This document shows, in pieces, positions 41,664-52,262 of a DNA stretch of 56,349 nt (its first letter is position 1; every line of letters begins with the position of its first letter). The DNA comes from Clostridia bacterium (GTDB lineage: Bacteria; Bacillota; Clostridia; Lutisporales; Lutisporaceae). Where the stretch lies: NCBI GenBank assembly GCA_017994115.1, contig JAGOLK010000005.1:1-56349 (forward strand). Reading direction: 5' to 3'. The position numbers and the translations under genes are program-made. The notes below the pieces were generated by a model. It was not told where the DNA came from and did no database searches. It saw only the letters and a program-made list of their open reading frames with translations.

Positions 41664-43748
41664 TTATTTATTGACCACTATAGCCCCCAAATCAGCAATC
41701 CTGTTCATCATGTCTCCTATGCTCTTTAAAAGCCCCAGCCTATTGTTCCTGATTTCCTCATCCTCAACCATTACCATTATGTTGTCAAAAAAGTCGTCAA
41801 TGGGTTTCTTAAGTGTTATCATAAGCTTCAGAGCCTTTCCATACTCCCTGTTGTTCACATAGCCTTCAAACTCTGCATTTACTTCATTAAAGGCCCGTAG
41901 CAGCACCAGTTCGGCTTTCTCGGTGAACAACCCCGCGTTGATTTCCATGCTCTTGGCTTTAGATGCCAGGTTGGATACCCGATTGAAGGAGCCCAGTATG
42001 TTCATGAACTCATCCTTGCCTTTCCATTTTGAAAGCTCCTGAATTTTCAGATAAGAGTCATATATATCGTCAAACTCGGCATTTATTACAGCATCAATAA
42101 TGTCATACTCAAAGCCTTTGTCTATCATGACATTTTTGAATCTTTGCCTGAAGAACTCCAATATGTCCCTCTTTACTGACTTTTCATCACCCTTCAATAT
42201 CCCTTTTGCTTCAAAAGGCTTAAGGGAATTATCGATTAAATGCGCCAAACCAAGATGAATGTTACTGTCAAGTATAATAGATGTAACCCCTATTGCCTGC
42301 CTTCTTAAGGCATATGGATCCTGGGAGCCTGTCGGTTGAATTCCTATGGCAAAGCACCCGCATATGGTGTCCATTTTGTCTGAAATGCTAAGAATTGAGC
42401 CGTTCAATGTTTCAGGAGTACAATCCCCTGCAAATCTCGGCAGGTAATGCTCAAATATGGCATCCGCTACCTCCTTATCCTCTCCTTGCAGCAGTGCATA
42501 TTCCCTTCCCATTATACCCTGAAGCTCATCAAATTCCTTAACCATATTTGTGACCAAATCAGCTTTGCATAAATGTGCAGCCCTCAGCAGGTTCTTTTTC
42601 GCACCGGCGCTTAATCCCAAAATCGCAGCCAGATATTCTGCTATGGCAGAAATTCTCTGAGTCTTATCATATATTGTTCCCAAGGTTTCCTGGAATACCA
42701 CATTTTTTAGCTTCTCCGCGCAATTATCCAAGGATTCCTTCCTGTCCTCGCTGTAGAAGAAATCCGCGTCAGCCAGCCTTGCCTTAAGAACCTTCTCATT
42801 GCCTTCCTGCACCGTTTCGAGGAAGCGGCTGTCACCATTCCTTACAGTTATGAAGTAATTCATAAGATTCTTATTGCTATCCACAACCGGAAAATATCTC
42901 TGATGCTCCTTCATGGGAGTAATTACTGCTTCCTTCGGAAGCTTAAGGTATTCGGCATCAAAGCCGCCTGCAAGAGCGGTAGGATACTCTACAAGATATA
43001 CAACCTCCTCCAGCAGCTCTTCATCCATCAGCACTTCTCCGCCTTTTTCCCTGGCCAGTTCCTCGCACTGCTTGCGGATTATTGCGCGCCTTTCCTCCTG
43101 GTCCGCTATTACAAAGCCTGCCCTCAGCTTATCAAAATACTCTTCAGTGTTATTTATCTCAATGCTGCCTTTGGATAGTACCCTGTGCCCTTTAGTATAC
43201 CGGCTGCACTGTATTCCGTCCTTGTCAAACTCTATCAGCTCATCCCCCAGGATTGGCACCAGCCACCTGACAGGCCTTGCGAATCTGAAGGACTTATTGC
43301 CCCATTTCATTGACTTGGGGAAAGATATTGAAGTAAGTATATCGGGGAGTATGGTTTTCAGTACTTCTTTAACAGGCTGTCCCTTTTCCTGCTTCTTGTA
43401 GTATACATATTCCACACCGGAAAGCTCCTGTATAAAAATATCATTAAGCTCTGCCTTCTGGCCCTTTAAAAAGCCCAGCAGTGCTTTGCTCGGATTTCCG
43501 TTTTCATCGTAGGCTGCCCTCTTGGATGGCCCCTTCACCAGTTCTTCCAGATTCTCCTGCTGTTCCGCAATGCCTTTGACAAGCAGCACTATTCTCCTGG
43601 GAGTACCATAGGCCTTTACCTCTTCAAAAGCTATCCTGTAATTCTTAAGCATTGCTTCTGAAATACTCCTGACCTGCTTTAGGGTTGAAGGCATATAATT
43701 TGCAGGAATTTCCTCAGTGCCTATTTCATATAACAAATCCTTACTCAT
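41664..43748 (-). CDS. glyS: Glycyl-tRNA synthetase beta subunit
   Basis: About 694 residues. N-terminus [16 protein letters not shown] is the family hallmark; an HD-like region and a C-terminal anticodon-binding part (LLDSV-type helices) follow. It forms the alpha2-beta2 enzyme with GlyQ, charging tRNA-Gly. ATG 43748 lies after GGAGGTG and overlaps the glyQ stop by 8 nt. Confidence 0.95.
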   Translation of the reverse strand: MSKDLLYEIGTEEIPANYMPSTLKQVRSISEAMLKNYRIAFEEVKAYGTPRRIVLLVKGIAEQQENLEELVKGPSKRAAYDENGNPSKALLGFLKGQKAELNDIFIQELSGVEYVYYKKQEKGQPVKEVLKTILPDILTSISFPKSMKWGNKSFRFARPVRWLVPILGDELIEFDKDGIQCSRYTKGHRVLSKGSIEINNTEEYFDKLRAGFVIADQEERRAIIRKQCEELAREKGGEVLMDEELLEEVVYLVEYPTALAGGFDAEYLKLPKEAVITPMKEHQRYFPVVDSNKNLMNYFITVRNGDSRFLETVQEGNEKVLKARLADADFFYSEDRKESLDNCAEKLKNVVFQETLGTIYDKTQRISAIAEYLAAILGLSAGAKKNLLRAAHLCKADLVTNMVKEFDELQGIMGREYALLQGEDKEVADAIFEHYLPRFAGDCTPETLNGSILSISDKMDTICGCFAIGIQPTGSQDPYALRRQAIGVTSIILDSNIHLGLAHLIDNSLKPFEAKGILKGDEKSVKRDILEFFRQRFKNVMIDKGFEYDIIDAVINAEFDDIYDSYLKIQELSKWKGKDEFMNILGSFNRVSNLASKAKSMEINAGLFTEKAELVLLRAFNEVNAEFEGYVNNREYGKALKLMITLKKPIDDFFDNIMVMVEDEEIRNNRLGLLKSIGDMMNRIADLGAIVVNK

Positions 43749-44637
43749 TTTCTTCACCTCCGAATACAGCCTTCTTGAGCAGAGGATATCCCAATTCCTC
43801 TCTCTGCTTCAGATAACCTTGAGCTACAAGCCTTGCCAGGTTTCTTACCCTTCCTATGAAGCCGGTCCTTTCGGTAACGCTTATAGCCTTTCTTGCATCA
43901 AGAATGTTAAAAGTATGTGAACATTTCAGAACGTAGTCGTATGCGGGAAGTATAAGGCTTATATCCAGCAGTCGTTTTGCCTCTGCCTCATATTCGTCAA
44001 AAAGTGTAAAAAGCAGCTTGGTATCAGCTTCCTCGAAGCTATACTTTGAATGCTCAAATTCCGCTGTCTTGAACACATCTCCATAGTTTATCCCCGAAAC
44101 CCATTCAATATCAAATACATTATTTATATTCTGAATATACATCGCTATTCTCTCCAAACCGTAGGTCAGTTCCGCAGACTCCAGCTGACAGTCTATGCTG
44201 CCTACTTGCTGGAAGTATGTGTATTGGGTTATCTCCATTCCATCCAGCCAAACCTCCCATCCGAGTCCCCAGGCTCCAAGTGTGGGAGCCTCCCAATTGT
44301 CCTCAACAAACCGTATATCATGCTTAACGGGGTCAATTCCCAATGCTTTCAGGCTTCCCAGGTACAAATCCTGCACGTTGTCGGGAGAGGGCTTCAATAT
44401 TACTTGAAATTGATGATGCTGATACAGTCTGTTGGGGTTCTCTCCATACCTAGCATCCGCAGGCCTCCTTGAAGGCTCTACATAAGCTACTCTCCAAGGC
44501 TCCGGCCCCAAAGCCTTAAGGAAGGTATAAGGGCTCATTGTGCCGGCCCCCTTCTCCACATCATAAGGCTGTGCAATAATGCAGTGCTGGTCAGCCCAGT
44601 ATTTTTGAAGCGCCAGGATTATTTCTTGAAATGTCAT
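43741..44637 (-). CDS. glyQ: Glycyl-tRNA synthetase alpha subunit
   Basis: 298 residues. [24 protein letters not shown] and [19 protein letters not shown] are diagnostic for the bacterial alpha subunit, which holds the catalytic site for glycyl-adenylate formation. It is expressed from a T-box leader (44668-44895) with its own promoter. Confidence 0.96.
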   Translation of the reverse strand: MTFQEIILALQKYWADQHCIIAQPYDVEKGAGTMSPYTFLKALGPEPWRVAYVEPSRRPADARYGENPNRLYQHHQFQVILKPSPDNVQDLYLGSLKALGIDPVKHDIRFVEDNWEAPTLGAWGLGWEVWLDGMEITQYTYFQQVGSIDCQLESAELTYGLERIAMYIQNINNVFDIEWVSGINYGDVFKTAEFEHSKYSFEEADTKLLFTLFDEYEAEAKRLLDISLILPAYDYVLKCSHTFNILDARKAISVTERTGFIGRVRNLARLVAQGYLKQREELGYPLLKKAVFGGEENE

Positions 44638-44667
44638 TTTTCATCCCTCCATAATCTCCATTATACA

Positions 44668-44895
44668 ATAGAAAACCCTCCGTCCCTTGAAGTAAGGGAC
44701 GAAAGGTCTACTTCCGCGGTTCCACCCTTTTTGACTTGAAATCAATCAAGCCCTCTTTTTTAAGCTTATGCTCCAAAGCGCCCGTAATCACATGCACTGC
44801 CGGCTCACACCATGTGCTTTATTTGATAAAGCACCCCCGGTTCTCTGATAATGCACTTCCTGACTACTCCTCTTCTTCAACACATTACTAGCATT
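44668..44895 (-). ncRNA. T-box leader (tRNA-Gly sensing) of glyQS
   Basis: On the minus strand the T-box sequence GGGTGGAACCGCGG lies at 44727-44714. It is preceded by a stem I region (GAGGAGTAGTCAG..., AGAGAACCGGGG) and followed by a terminator CGTCCCTT...AAGGGACG then GGGTTTTC (about 44703-44671). A GGC in ACGGGCGC on the 3' side of stem I is the likely glycine specifier. Uncharged tRNA-Gly would stabilise the antiterminator and raise synthetase expression. Confidence 0.92.
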
Positions 44896-44901
44896 AACAC
44901 T

Positions 44902-44930
44902 AATTTAGCAAATCATAAATATTTTGTCAA
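44902..44930 (-). promoter_or_regulatory. Sigma-A promoter of the T-box/glyQS transcript
   Basis: TTGACA (44930-44925) and TAAATT (44907-44902) with a 17-bp spacer on the minus strand, giving a start near 44895 just before stem I. Confidence 0.8.
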
Positions 44931-44932
44931 TA

Positions 44933-45490
44933 TTATTGCTTAAATGTATTGTCGGTATTGTCATTGACAGCTCCGAAAGTATCTGCTGCATCTGCCAGCG
45001 CAGAATTGTGTCCTGTTGCCGGTGATGTCATATTTCTAAAATCATCTGCGGCATTTTTGATTTTGCCTGCCAAATTATCTGCTGTATTTGTGATTGCTTC
45101 CGATACATTAATCGTCTGCTTGTTGGGCCTTTCTACTTCTATTACGCATTTTGAAAGCAACGCAACTGCGGTTCCTATTGCCGTAAGCTGCGGTATCACC
45201 ACTGCGCTTATTGCTCCCGCAGTTACAGGAATGTCAAGTATTACATAGTCATCTTTCTTTACTCTTATTCTGTTCACATTACCGGATTTGACTATTCCCT
45301 TCAGCTTTTCAACAGCCTCACTGCCTTTTACCGAGATAGTCTCCGTCCACCTTTTATCTCCCGCCTCTTCAATATTTATCAAGGCATCCACTACATTGCC
45401 GTTTGCTGCTTCCAGGGCTTCCTTGGCTTCCTTATAGGTCACTCCTGTTCTATCTCTGATGATATCAACCTTTTCCAGACTTATATCCAT
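44933..45490 (-). CDS. DUF4342 domain protein with UBA-like N-terminus
   Basis: About 185 residues. Residues 1-40 (EKVDIIRDRTGVTYKEAKEALEAANGNVVDAL) form a UBA/EF-Ts-like three-helix domain; the middle (TETISVKGSEAVEKLKGIVKSGNVNRIRVKK) is the DUF4342 part, followed by a hydrophobic segment of about 22 residues that probably sits in the membrane, and a polar tail. Function unknown. ATG 45490 follows AAAGGAG. It lies between recO and glyQS; its stop is directly before the glyQS promoter. Confidence 0.8.
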   Translation of the reverse strand: MDISLEKVDIIRDRTGVTYKEAKEALEAANGNVVDALINIEEAGDKRWTETISVKGSEAVEKLKGIVKSGNVNRIRVKKDDYVILDIPVTAGAISAVVIPQLTAIGTAVALLSKCVIEVERPNKQTINVSEAITNTADNLAGKIKNAADDFRNMTSPATGHNSALADAADTFGAVNDNTDNTFKQ

Positions 45491-45521
45491 GGAACTTACT
45501 CCTTTCAGAACATTAATAAAT

Positions 45522-46298
45522 TTACTTCTGGGCATTCAAATCCTTCATAGAGTCTAAAAAATCAAGGGACTTAAACCTTTTATCCAGGTGACTTTGGATG
45601 AAGGATCTTGTTATTTTTTCAATTTCATTAAAAATAGTATTATCAATTTTCTTAGTATTTAGTCTAGAAATTTCAATGTTCAACAAAAAATTAATAGCTT
45701 CAGCCGTACCTTGGCTTATCTTGAAAACTTCTCCGACATTTTTTTGATTTTCACCGGTGCTGCAGCTGCTACATATTACTCCGCCCAAATCAACACTGAA
45801 TCTTGTATAATCCTCACTGCTCTTTCTGCATATGGCACACCTGGCAATATTAGGCCTGTACCCGCTGATATCCATAAGCTTGAGCTGATAGCCGACACTC
45901 AGTATCCCTATTGGTATAATTTCGGCGGAAAGATAGTATAGTGTCTTTGCAAGCAGCAGGAACAGTCTTTCACTGGGAATTCCCTCATCGGAAACAGCTT
46001 CTGCAAGCTCGGCAAAATATGTGGCATAAGAAAGCCTCAGCAAATCCTTCCTTATGTTATAAAAGGTTTCTCTCGTTACTGCCTGGGAAATGTGATAAAA
46101 GCTCGTGCCCTTATACAATACGAATTCACTGAAAACAAAAACCTCAGACGATGAAAGAAGGCTGCTTTTAGGTTTTCTGCAGCCTTTGGCAATTGCTTTA
46201 ATTTTTCCGTTGTTTCTCGTAAGTATTGTTAGTATCTTATCGGCTTCCCCCAGGTTGGTATACCTCAGGACTATGCCTTCCGTCTTGGATATCGGCAT
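45522..46298 (-). CDS. recO: DNA repair protein RecO
   Basis: About 258 residues. OB-fold N-terminus (KTEGIVLRYTNLGEADKILTILTR), helical middle and a zinc site (CAICRK...CSSCS) in the C-terminal part. RecO loads RecA on SSB-coated DNA with RecR. ATG 46298 follows GGGAGTG and is 4 nt after the era stop, the usual era-recO arrangement. Confidence 0.93.
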   Translation of the reverse strand: MPISKTEGIVLRYTNLGEADKILTILTRNNGKIKAIAKGCRKPKSSLLSSSEVFVFSEFVLYKGTSFYHISQAVTRETFYNIRKDLLRLSYATYFAELAEAVSDEGIPSERLFLLLAKTLYYLSAEIIPIGILSVGYQLKLMDISGYRPNIARCAICRKSSEDYTRFSVDLGGVICSSCSTGENQKNVGEVFKISQGTAEAINFLLNIEISRLNTKKIDNTIFNEIEKITRSFIQSHLDKRFKSLDFLDSMKDLNAQK

Positions 46299-46302
46299 TA
46301 TA

Positions 46303-47205
46303 TCACTCCCAATTATATCCGAAGTTCTTAAGTGCACTTCTGCTGTCACGCCAATTTCTTCTCACCTTGACCCAAAGCTGAAGATTGATCCTGCAATGCA
46401 GCAGGTTTTCTATGTCGATTCTGGACCTGATGCCTATCTCTTTCAGCATCCTGCCTTGCTTTCCAATTATTATTGCCTTGTGTGATTCCTTCTCGCAGTA
46501 TATTGCAGCCGCAATATCCATGAGATCCTTATTTTCCCTTTCTTTCATGGAGGTGATTTCCACGGCAGTGCCATGAGGCACTTCCTCCGATGTAAGCTCA
46601 AGGACCTTCTCTCTTATAATTTCTGATACAATGAATTTCTCAGGCATATCGGTATATATGTCCTCCGGAAAATACTTGGGCCCTTCCGGCAGATGCTTTA
46701 CTATTTCCTTCAGAAGCTCATCCAGATTCTCCCCGGTGCTTGCCGAAACAGGTATTATGCTGTCAAAATAATCCTCATGCATTATTAGGGAAGCTGCGAT
46801 CTGTTCCAGCCTGGATTTGGGTATCTTGTCTATTTTGTTCAGCACAAGTATGACCGGGGAGTTGACCTTTTCCGCCACCTCTGCGGCATGCATGTCTCCC
46901 GGCCCTATTTCTGTTGAACAGTCAAACATAACTACAACTACATCCACGCCTTTCAAGGACTCGGTTGCCGTTCTCACCATGTACTCCCCCAACATGTGCC
47001 TTGGCTTATGTATACCGGGAGTATCGATAAAAACTATCTGGTACTCACTTGTCGTATATATACAGCGGATTGAGTTCCTTGTGGTCTGGGGTTTGCTGGA
47101 AATAATGGATACCCGCTCCCCCAGCAGTTTGTTTATAAGGGTTGATTTGCCCACATTCGGCCTTCCAATGATTGTTACAAATCCTGATTTAAATTTGGTA
47201 TCCAT
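46303..47205 (-). CDS. era: GTPase Era
   Basis: 300 residues. G1 GRPNVGKSTLINKL, G3 DTPGIHKP, G4 NKID, and a C-terminal KH domain (IIGKQGRMLKEIGIRSR) are intact. Era binds the 3' end of 16S rRNA and acts in 30S assembly. It sits between cdd and recO as in most Firmicutes. Confidence 0.96.
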   Translation of the reverse strand: MDTKFKSGFVTIIGRPNVGKSTLINKLLGERVSIISSKPQTTRNSIRCIYTTSEYQIVFIDTPGIHKPRHMLGEYMVRTATESLKGVDVVVVMFDCSTEIGPGDMHAAEVAEKVNSPVILVLNKIDKIPKSRLEQIAASLIMHEDYFDSIIPVSASTGENLDELLKEIVKHLPEGPKYFPEDIYTDMPEKFIVSEIIREKVLELTSEEVPHGTAVEITSMKERENKDLMDIAAAIYCEKESHKAIIIGKQGRMLKEIGIRSRIDIENLLHCRINLQLWVKVRRNWRDSRSALKNFGYNWE

Positions 47206-47216
47206 GGCTCTACTCC

Positions 47217-47597
47217 TTAAAATTCAACAAATGCCTCGGGTAACAACTCCCCGATGGTATGAATCCTTACTTCATCTCCGCTTTTTGTAATAAGCTTTAT
47301 GTTCAAACCCCATTCGGACATGAACTGCCTGCAAATTCCGCAGGGATATGTGAAGCCCTTCAGGCTGCTGGCAACCGCAATGACTTCAAACTCCCTCTCT
47401 CCTTCGGATATTGCCTTTGTAAATGCAACCCTTTCCGCACATATGGTTGCGCCAAAGGATGAGTTTTCTATATTGCAGCCGGTATATACCTTGCCGCTCT
47501 TGGTCAGAAGCGCCGCCCCGACCTTGAAATTCGAATATTTCACATAAGCGTTTTCCATGGCTTCCTGTGCCTTTTCAATCAGAATATCGTAATTCAT
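47217..47597 (-). CDS. cdd: Cytidine deaminase
   Basis: About 126 residues. Zinc and catalytic residues are visible in TICAERVAFTKAI (CAE) and YPCGICRQFMSEW (PCxxC). It converts cytidine and deoxycytidine to uridine and deoxyuridine in pyrimidine salvage. ATG 47597 follows GGGAGTG and lies just after the stop of the upstream lipoprotein gene. Confidence 0.95.
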   Translation of the reverse strand: MNYDILIEKAQEAMENAYVKYSNFKVGAALLTKSGKVYTGCNIENSSFGATICAERVAFTKAISEGEREFEVIAVASSLKGFTYPCGICRQFMSEWGLNIKLITKSGDEVRIHTIGELLPEAFVEF

Positions 47598-47602
47598 GCT
47601 TT

Positions 47603-48661
47603 TCACTCCCTGATTTCAACCTTCACATAGTCCGGAACCACCTGTACCCATGTAACTCCCTTGTTCATAAGCACTTCATTGCCCTTAAGGTCCTTGTATA
47701 CCTCCTTCGCGCTCCTGCTGTCCTTGCTCCATTCAATCTCTATCAGCTTTCCTCCGCTAAGGTAGTATCCTCTGCCCTTGCCGATGTTCTTTATTTCCAA
47801 CCGCCCTACATCGTCAAGGACCTTTCTGGTGGTTTTTTCTACAATTATATTAGCTGCAGCTATTTCCTTTCCTGATTCCTTGTCTTTGAGCCTTGTTCCG
47901 TTTATCGTCCTATAATATAATTTGTCCTTTTCACTGTATTCATATCCAACAACATAATTTTTGCTGTAATTGAATATGATTGAGCGGGTATTCTTTCCAT
48001 CCGGTTCAAGAAATTCTTCGTTGAACTTGAAATACTCGGGTGCCGTTTTGTTATTGAATTTATTTGTCTCCATTACTTCCCTCATAAGCTTGGTGCTTGT
48101 ATACAGATTATGGGGCATCTTCCTGTCCTTTGACCTCCAGAAGCATGGGGACCCTTTCAAGTCATTCAGGGTATTTACCTTTAGTGTGACCAGGTCCTGA
48201 AGGGCCTGGGGGCTCCCGCCGCAATGCACATAGACTGCATTGAATTCCAGAGCTTTATCTATGAAATATGGCCTCGCACTTCTCACCGGACCTACTTTAT
48301 CCGCATGATTGTGGTGAAAAATTGCCATATATCTTGTGATATTGCCTTCAACAGGGATTTCATACACTATCTCCGCCTCTGAAAGTCCTGACTGGGGTCT
48401 TGCGTTGTATTCATTATCAATCATCACAGCTATAGGCCTGAGCTTCAAATCAGCCTCATATGTTACCAGCTCTCCCGTTAAAGGGCAAGGTGACCCCTTG
48501 GGAGGTTCGGGAGCCGGTGACGGAGTAGGCTCGACAACCGGTTCAGGTGTGACCTCCGGTTCAGTATTTGATACAGGTTCAGTGTTTTTGCTGCATCCGG
48601 AAAATAATACTGCGATAATACATAAAACCATCAGTATAAATCTACATCTGTTATTTTTCAT
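47603..48661 (-). CDS. DUF3048 (YerB-like) lipoprotein
   Basis: 352 residues. Lipoprotein signal with LFSGC, a P/E-rich linker (PEVTPEPVVEPTPSPAPEPP), then the two DUF3048 domains: RPIAVMIDNEYNARPQSGLSEAEIVYEI, VGPVRSARPYFIDKALEF and a C-terminal IVVE..TRKVLDD...VTWVQVVP. Cell-surface protein of unknown activity, found in many Firmicutes. In B. subtilis this slot between ybeY and cdd is occupied by dgkA. Confidence 0.88.
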   Translation of the reverse strand: MKNNRCRFILMVLCIIAVLFSGCSKNTEPVSNTEPEVTPEPVVEPTPSPAPEPPKGSPCPLTGELVTYEADLKLRPIAVMIDNEYNARPQSGLSEAEIVYEIPVEGNITRYMAIFHHNHADKVGPVRSARPYFIDKALEFNAVYVHCGGSPQALQDLVTLKVNTLNDLKGSPCFWRSKDRKMPHNLYTSTKLMREVMETNKFNNKTAPEYFKFNEEFLEPDGKNTRSIIFNYSKNYVVGYEYSEKDKLYYRTINGTRLKDKESGKEIAAANIIVEKTTRKVLDDVGRLEIKNIGKGRGYYLSGGKLIEIEWSKDSRSAKEVYKDLKGNEVLMNKGVTWVQVVPDYVKVEIRE

Positions 48662-48699
48662 TTGAGACCCTCTTTCATTAAAATAGAATCACAATATTT

Positions 48700-49182
48700 C
48701 TAAGCAAACTTCATATTCTTTAGTATTTCTTCCTGTTTATCGAACATTTCTCCCTCCGAAGCTTCTTCATCATGGTCATAGCCAAGAAGGTGCAGCATCC
48801 CATGCACCAGCAGAAAAGCCAGTTCCCGCTTAAAGCTGTGTCCGTACTCCTCTGACTGCTCCACTGCTTTTTCCATTGATATGACTATATCCCCCAATGC
48901 AATTTCCTCTTCTATATATTCGGCATCTTCATCCTCTGTATTAAGCTCTTCTTCAATGAACTCCACTAACGGAAAGGATAATACATCCGTTTCCTTGCCA
49001 ATATTCCTGTATTCTTTGTTCAGGCTCCTCATCTCTTGATTGTTCACGAAAGAGATACTTACCTCGAATTCTTCTTCGCATTGCTCATAGGCAATAACCT
49101 CTTCAACTACTTGTACGACAAAAGCTTCCAAAGCCTCATCAACTTTTATTTCCTCCTGCCTGTTGTCTATTAATACTGACAT
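48700..49182 (-). CDS. ybeY: Endoribonuclease YbeY
   Basis: 160 residues. The zinc signature HGMLHLLGYDH (HxxxHxxxxxH) is present near residue 125, and the family stretch LNKEYRNIGKETDVLSFPL precedes it. YbeY acts in 16S rRNA 3'-end maturation and ribosome quality control. An acidic insert (EELNTEDEDAEYIEEE) in the middle is longer than in E. coli but common in clostridia. Confidence 0.95.
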   Translation of the reverse strand: MSVLIDNRQEEIKVDEALEAFVVQVVEEVIAYEQCEEEFEVSISFVNNQEMRSLNKEYRNIGKETDVLSFPLVEFIEEELNTEDEDAEYIEEEIALGDIVISMEKAVEQSEEYGHSFKRELAFLLVHGMLHLLGYDHDEEASEGEMFDKQEEILKNMKFA

Positions 49183-49193
49183 GTGATAACCTC

Positions 49194-51260
49194 CTATTGT
49201 ATATCTTTAATAGTTTCCGGATATTCTATTCTATCATGGAATATTCCTGCCAGCACCTTCACGAAAGCCTGCCCTATCATCTCCAGATCCTTTAGTGTAA
49301 GGTCACAGTTGTCCAGTTGTGCATCATTGAGCTTATCCTTAATTATTTTTCTCACTCCCTGTTCAACCTGATCCTGGGTAGGCTCTGATAATGACCTGAT
49401 ATAGGCCTCAACCGAATCTGCCAGCATAACTATCGCAGCTTCTTCCGTCTGAGGCTTTCTGAATGGATATCTGAACTTACTCTCATCCACTGCTTCAGCC
49501 CCTTCCGCATTTAATGCCTTGTGATAGAAATATGCTACCAACGTATTTCCATGATGCTCCTCAATAATCCGTATTACTGTGGAGGGGAGCTTGTTCTTTC
49601 CGGCAATCTCCACTCCATCCTTTACATGGGAAGTAATGACCAGGGCACTTAGGTTGGGGGTAATTTTATCATGGGGGTTATCCCTGGTAATCTGGTTTTC
49701 CTTGAAGAAATATGGCCTTTTGAGTTTTCCAATGTCATGATAGTATGCCCCTACTCTGCACAAAAGCGGATTGGCACCTATGTCTTCCGCCGCTGCCTCC
49801 GCCAGATTTCCCACCAATATAGAGTGATAGTAGGTACCGGGAGCTTCGATAAGCAGTCTCCTCAGCATCGGTTGATTCGGGTTTGACAATTCCAGAAGCT
49901 TTAAAGGGGTGATGATGTCAAATACCGTTTCAAAAAACGGTAGCGTACCAATGGTAAGGACTGCTGAAAGAGTACCTCCTATTACGCCGTATAACCCGTT
50001 ATTAAGCATCTTGTATATATCCGCCCGGCTCAGAATGCCTTCACTGAATATGACCAGCAGGCTGACCAGGCTTACAGCCAATCCTGCCAGGATAAAGGTA
50101 CTTCTGTGGTGTGTTCTTGATACCATTCCCGCTCCAAGTATGCCGGTCAGGAGCATCATGACCACTACAGGCAAATCAAAGCCTCCAAGAAAACCTGCAA
50201 GTATGGACATCATTATATTTGTCATTATGGCTATTCTTGGGCTTACCAATATTGAAACAAGCATTGCTCCTGCGGGCAATACTATGAGATACTCGGAAAT
50301 ATTTTTGAGCACCATGGTAATAGTCAGTGCTATAATAGCTATCAAGCTGATAAGAAGTAAAGTGGAATTGCTGTCCCAAAGCTTTTTGTCAAGGCTTCGC
50401 AGGTACTGTCCCATAATAATAAGGCAGATACTGATTATTATCCCATAGCCTATATAGAATTGAATGTCAAATCTGTCATTATCGCTTTCGGCCAGAAGTC
50501 CATAGGCATTCAGCAGCTGAATCTGCTGAGATGATACTTCCTGTCCTTTGCTGACTATCAGAGTGCCCTTGCGAATGACTACATCCTCCACTTTTTCCCG
50601 CTCACTCTGTCTTCTTGCCAATGTTGTCTGCTCATCATAGTACATATTTGGTTTCAGAACCATTACGGCAATATCCGCGCCTATTTCATTAAGCTTGCTT
50701 TTCTTGGGAAGATTCATAAAGAATTCCCTTATATCACTTCTCTTGTCATTTAGCTGCTGTTCGGTAATCCTCCCGCTAAGCATCTGGTTGTTTATATATT
50801 TGATATTGTGTTCCAAAGATGTGAGATCTGTTTCCGAAGCATCAAGAAGCATATTATACAAGCTGTTTCCAAGGCTTATGTTGGAATTTTGCTCAAGAAG
50901 GTCAAGCTTCTGCGTCTTATTAAGCTCCGCATTACTCCTGACTGAATCCAGCAGTATAAAAAAGTCGCTTATTTTCTTTTCTATATCGATCTGAACAGTC
51001 AAATCCAGGTTATATACCGGTTGGACACTATCCTCCGCTTGTTTTTTCCTCAGCTCGGTGGCGGACTTGTCCACAATATCCGATGGAGCATATATGTCTA
51101 TGTCGGATATATCACCTACCTGGAGAAGATATTTCTGCGGCGCAGTATTCAGGACGAACAGGAAAAACAGCGCAATAAAAAGGCCTGCAATCAGCAATAC
51201 TCTGATTGTAGTGCTATTTCTTGCCAGCCTTTTTAAATCCGAAACCGAATACTTTATCAT
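49194..51260 (-). CDS. pgpH: Cyclic-di-AMP phosphodiesterase, 7TM-HD (PgpH)
   Basis: 688 residues. One N-terminal helix, an extracytoplasmic domain of about 230 residues, seven clustered helices (about 265-450), and a cytosolic HD domain with RVGAYYHDIGKLKRPYFF and ITSHVKDGVEIA...EEHHG. PgpH hydrolyses c-di-AMP. It overlaps phoH by 4 nt. B. subtilis yqfF occupies the same place. Confidence 0.93.
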   Translation of the reverse strand: MIKYSVSDLKRLARNSTTIRVLLIAGLFIALFFLFVLNTAPQKYLLQVGDISDIDIYAPSDIVDKSATELRKKQAEDSVQPVYNLDLTVQIDIEKKISDFFILLDSVRSNAELNKTQKLDLLEQNSNISLGNSLYNMLLDASETDLTSLEHNIKYINNQMLSGRITEQQLNDKRSDIREFFMNLPKKSKLNEIGADIAVMVLKPNMYYDEQTTLARRQSEREKVEDVVIRKGTLIVSKGQEVSSQQIQLLNAYGLLAESDNDRFDIQFYIGYGIIISICLIIMGQYLRSLDKKLWDSNSTLLLISLIAIIALTITMVLKNISEYLIVLPAGAMLVSILVSPRIAIMTNIMMSILAGFLGGFDLPVVVMMLLTGILGAGMVSRTHHRSTFILAGLAVSLVSLLVIFSEGILSRADIYKMLNNGLYGVIGGTLSAVLTIGTLPFFETVFDIITPLKLLELSNPNQPMLRRLLIEAPGTYYHSILVGNLAEAAAEDIGANPLLCRVGAYYHDIGKLKRPYFFKENQITRDNPHDKITPNLSALVITSHVKDGVEIAGKNKLPSTVIRIIEEHHGNTLVAYFYHKALNAEGAEAVDESKFRYPFRKPQTEEAAIVMLADSVEAYIRSLSEPTQDQVEQGVRKIIKDKLNDAQLDNCDLTLKDLEMIGQAFVKVLAGIFHDRIEYPETIKDIQ

Positions 51261-52234
51261 TCGCTCTCTCCTATTTCTTCTTCATGCTTTTCATAGGCTT
51301 TTATGATATCCTTTACCAGCTTATGCCTGACAACATCCTTTTCACTAAAGTATACAAATCCTATACCCTTAATACCTTTCAATATCTCCATTACTTGCTT
51401 CAGTCCGGAGTATTTCCCTTTGGGCAGGTCAATCTGTGTAATGTCCCCGGTAATAATTGCTTTGGAACCAAAACCCAATCTGGTCAGGAACATTTTCATC
51501 TGTTCCGAGGAGGTATTCTGCGCTTCATCCAGTATGATATATGAGTCATCAAGAGTTCGGCCTCTCATATATGCAAGGGGTGCCACTTCTATTACCCCTC
51601 TCTCTATATGCTTTTGATAGGTCTCCGCACCCATTATGTCATGCAAAGCATCATATAAAGGCCTTAGATATGGATCTACCTTGTTCTGCAGGTCTCCGGG
51701 CAAAAAACCCAGCTTTTCTCCGGCTTCCACTGCAGGCCTTGTAAGGATTATCCTGCTTACCTCATGGCTTTTGAAGGCCTTTACCGCCATAGCCATGGCA
51801 AGATAGGTCTTCCCTGTCCCCGCAGGGCCTATTCCGAAAACAACTTCATTGTTGCGTATTGCATCTATATATCTCTTCTGTCCTATTGTCTTGCTCTTTA
51901 TTGCTTTCCCCCTGGCGTTTGTGATTATAACACTGTCAAGCTCCTCACTCCTGCTTTCCCTGCCCTCTTTTACAAGTTCAATAGTATAGCTTACCGCATG
52001 GCTTGTAACAGCTTCACCGTTCTCCTGCATTTTCATAAGAGTATTCAGAGTTCTTTCTGCCATCGCAACGGCGTTTTCTTGTCCCACAATCTTTACTTCG
52101 CCCTCTCTGACAATTATGTCAATATTGAACTCATCCTCTATGACTTTAAGATTCTGGTCAAAGTTCCCAAAAAGATTCATTATTCTTTCCATATTATCAA
52201 TTTGTATACTAGCCTCAGTAAAGTGCTCCTGCAA
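51257..52234 (-). CDS. phoH: PhoH-family ATPase
   Basis: 325 residues. Walker A FGIGPAGTGKTYLAMA, Walker B YIILDEAQNTS, and the MKMFLTRLGFGSKAIITGD stretch are typical of PhoH. It is a predicted RNA-related ATPase usually found next to ybeY, as here. TTG 52234 follows AGGAGGAG at five bases. Confidence 0.94.
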   Translation of the reverse strand: MQEHFTEASIQIDNMERIMNLFGNFDQNLKVIEDEFNIDIIVREGEVKIVGQENAVAMAERTLNTLMKMQENGEAVTSHAVSYTIELVKEGRESRSEELDSVIITNARGKAIKSKTIGQKRYIDAIRNNEVVFGIGPAGTGKTYLAMAMAVKAFKSHEVSRIILTRPAVEAGEKLGFLPGDLQNKVDPYLRPLYDALHDIMGAETYQKHIERGVIEVAPLAYMRGRTLDDSYIILDEAQNTSSEQMKMFLTRLGFGSKAIITGDITQIDLPKGKYSGLKQVMEILKGIKGIGFVYFSEKDVVRHKLVKDIIKAYEKHEEEIGESE

Positions 52235-52262
52235 TTGTTCTCCTCCTAAGTATTATTCTACT

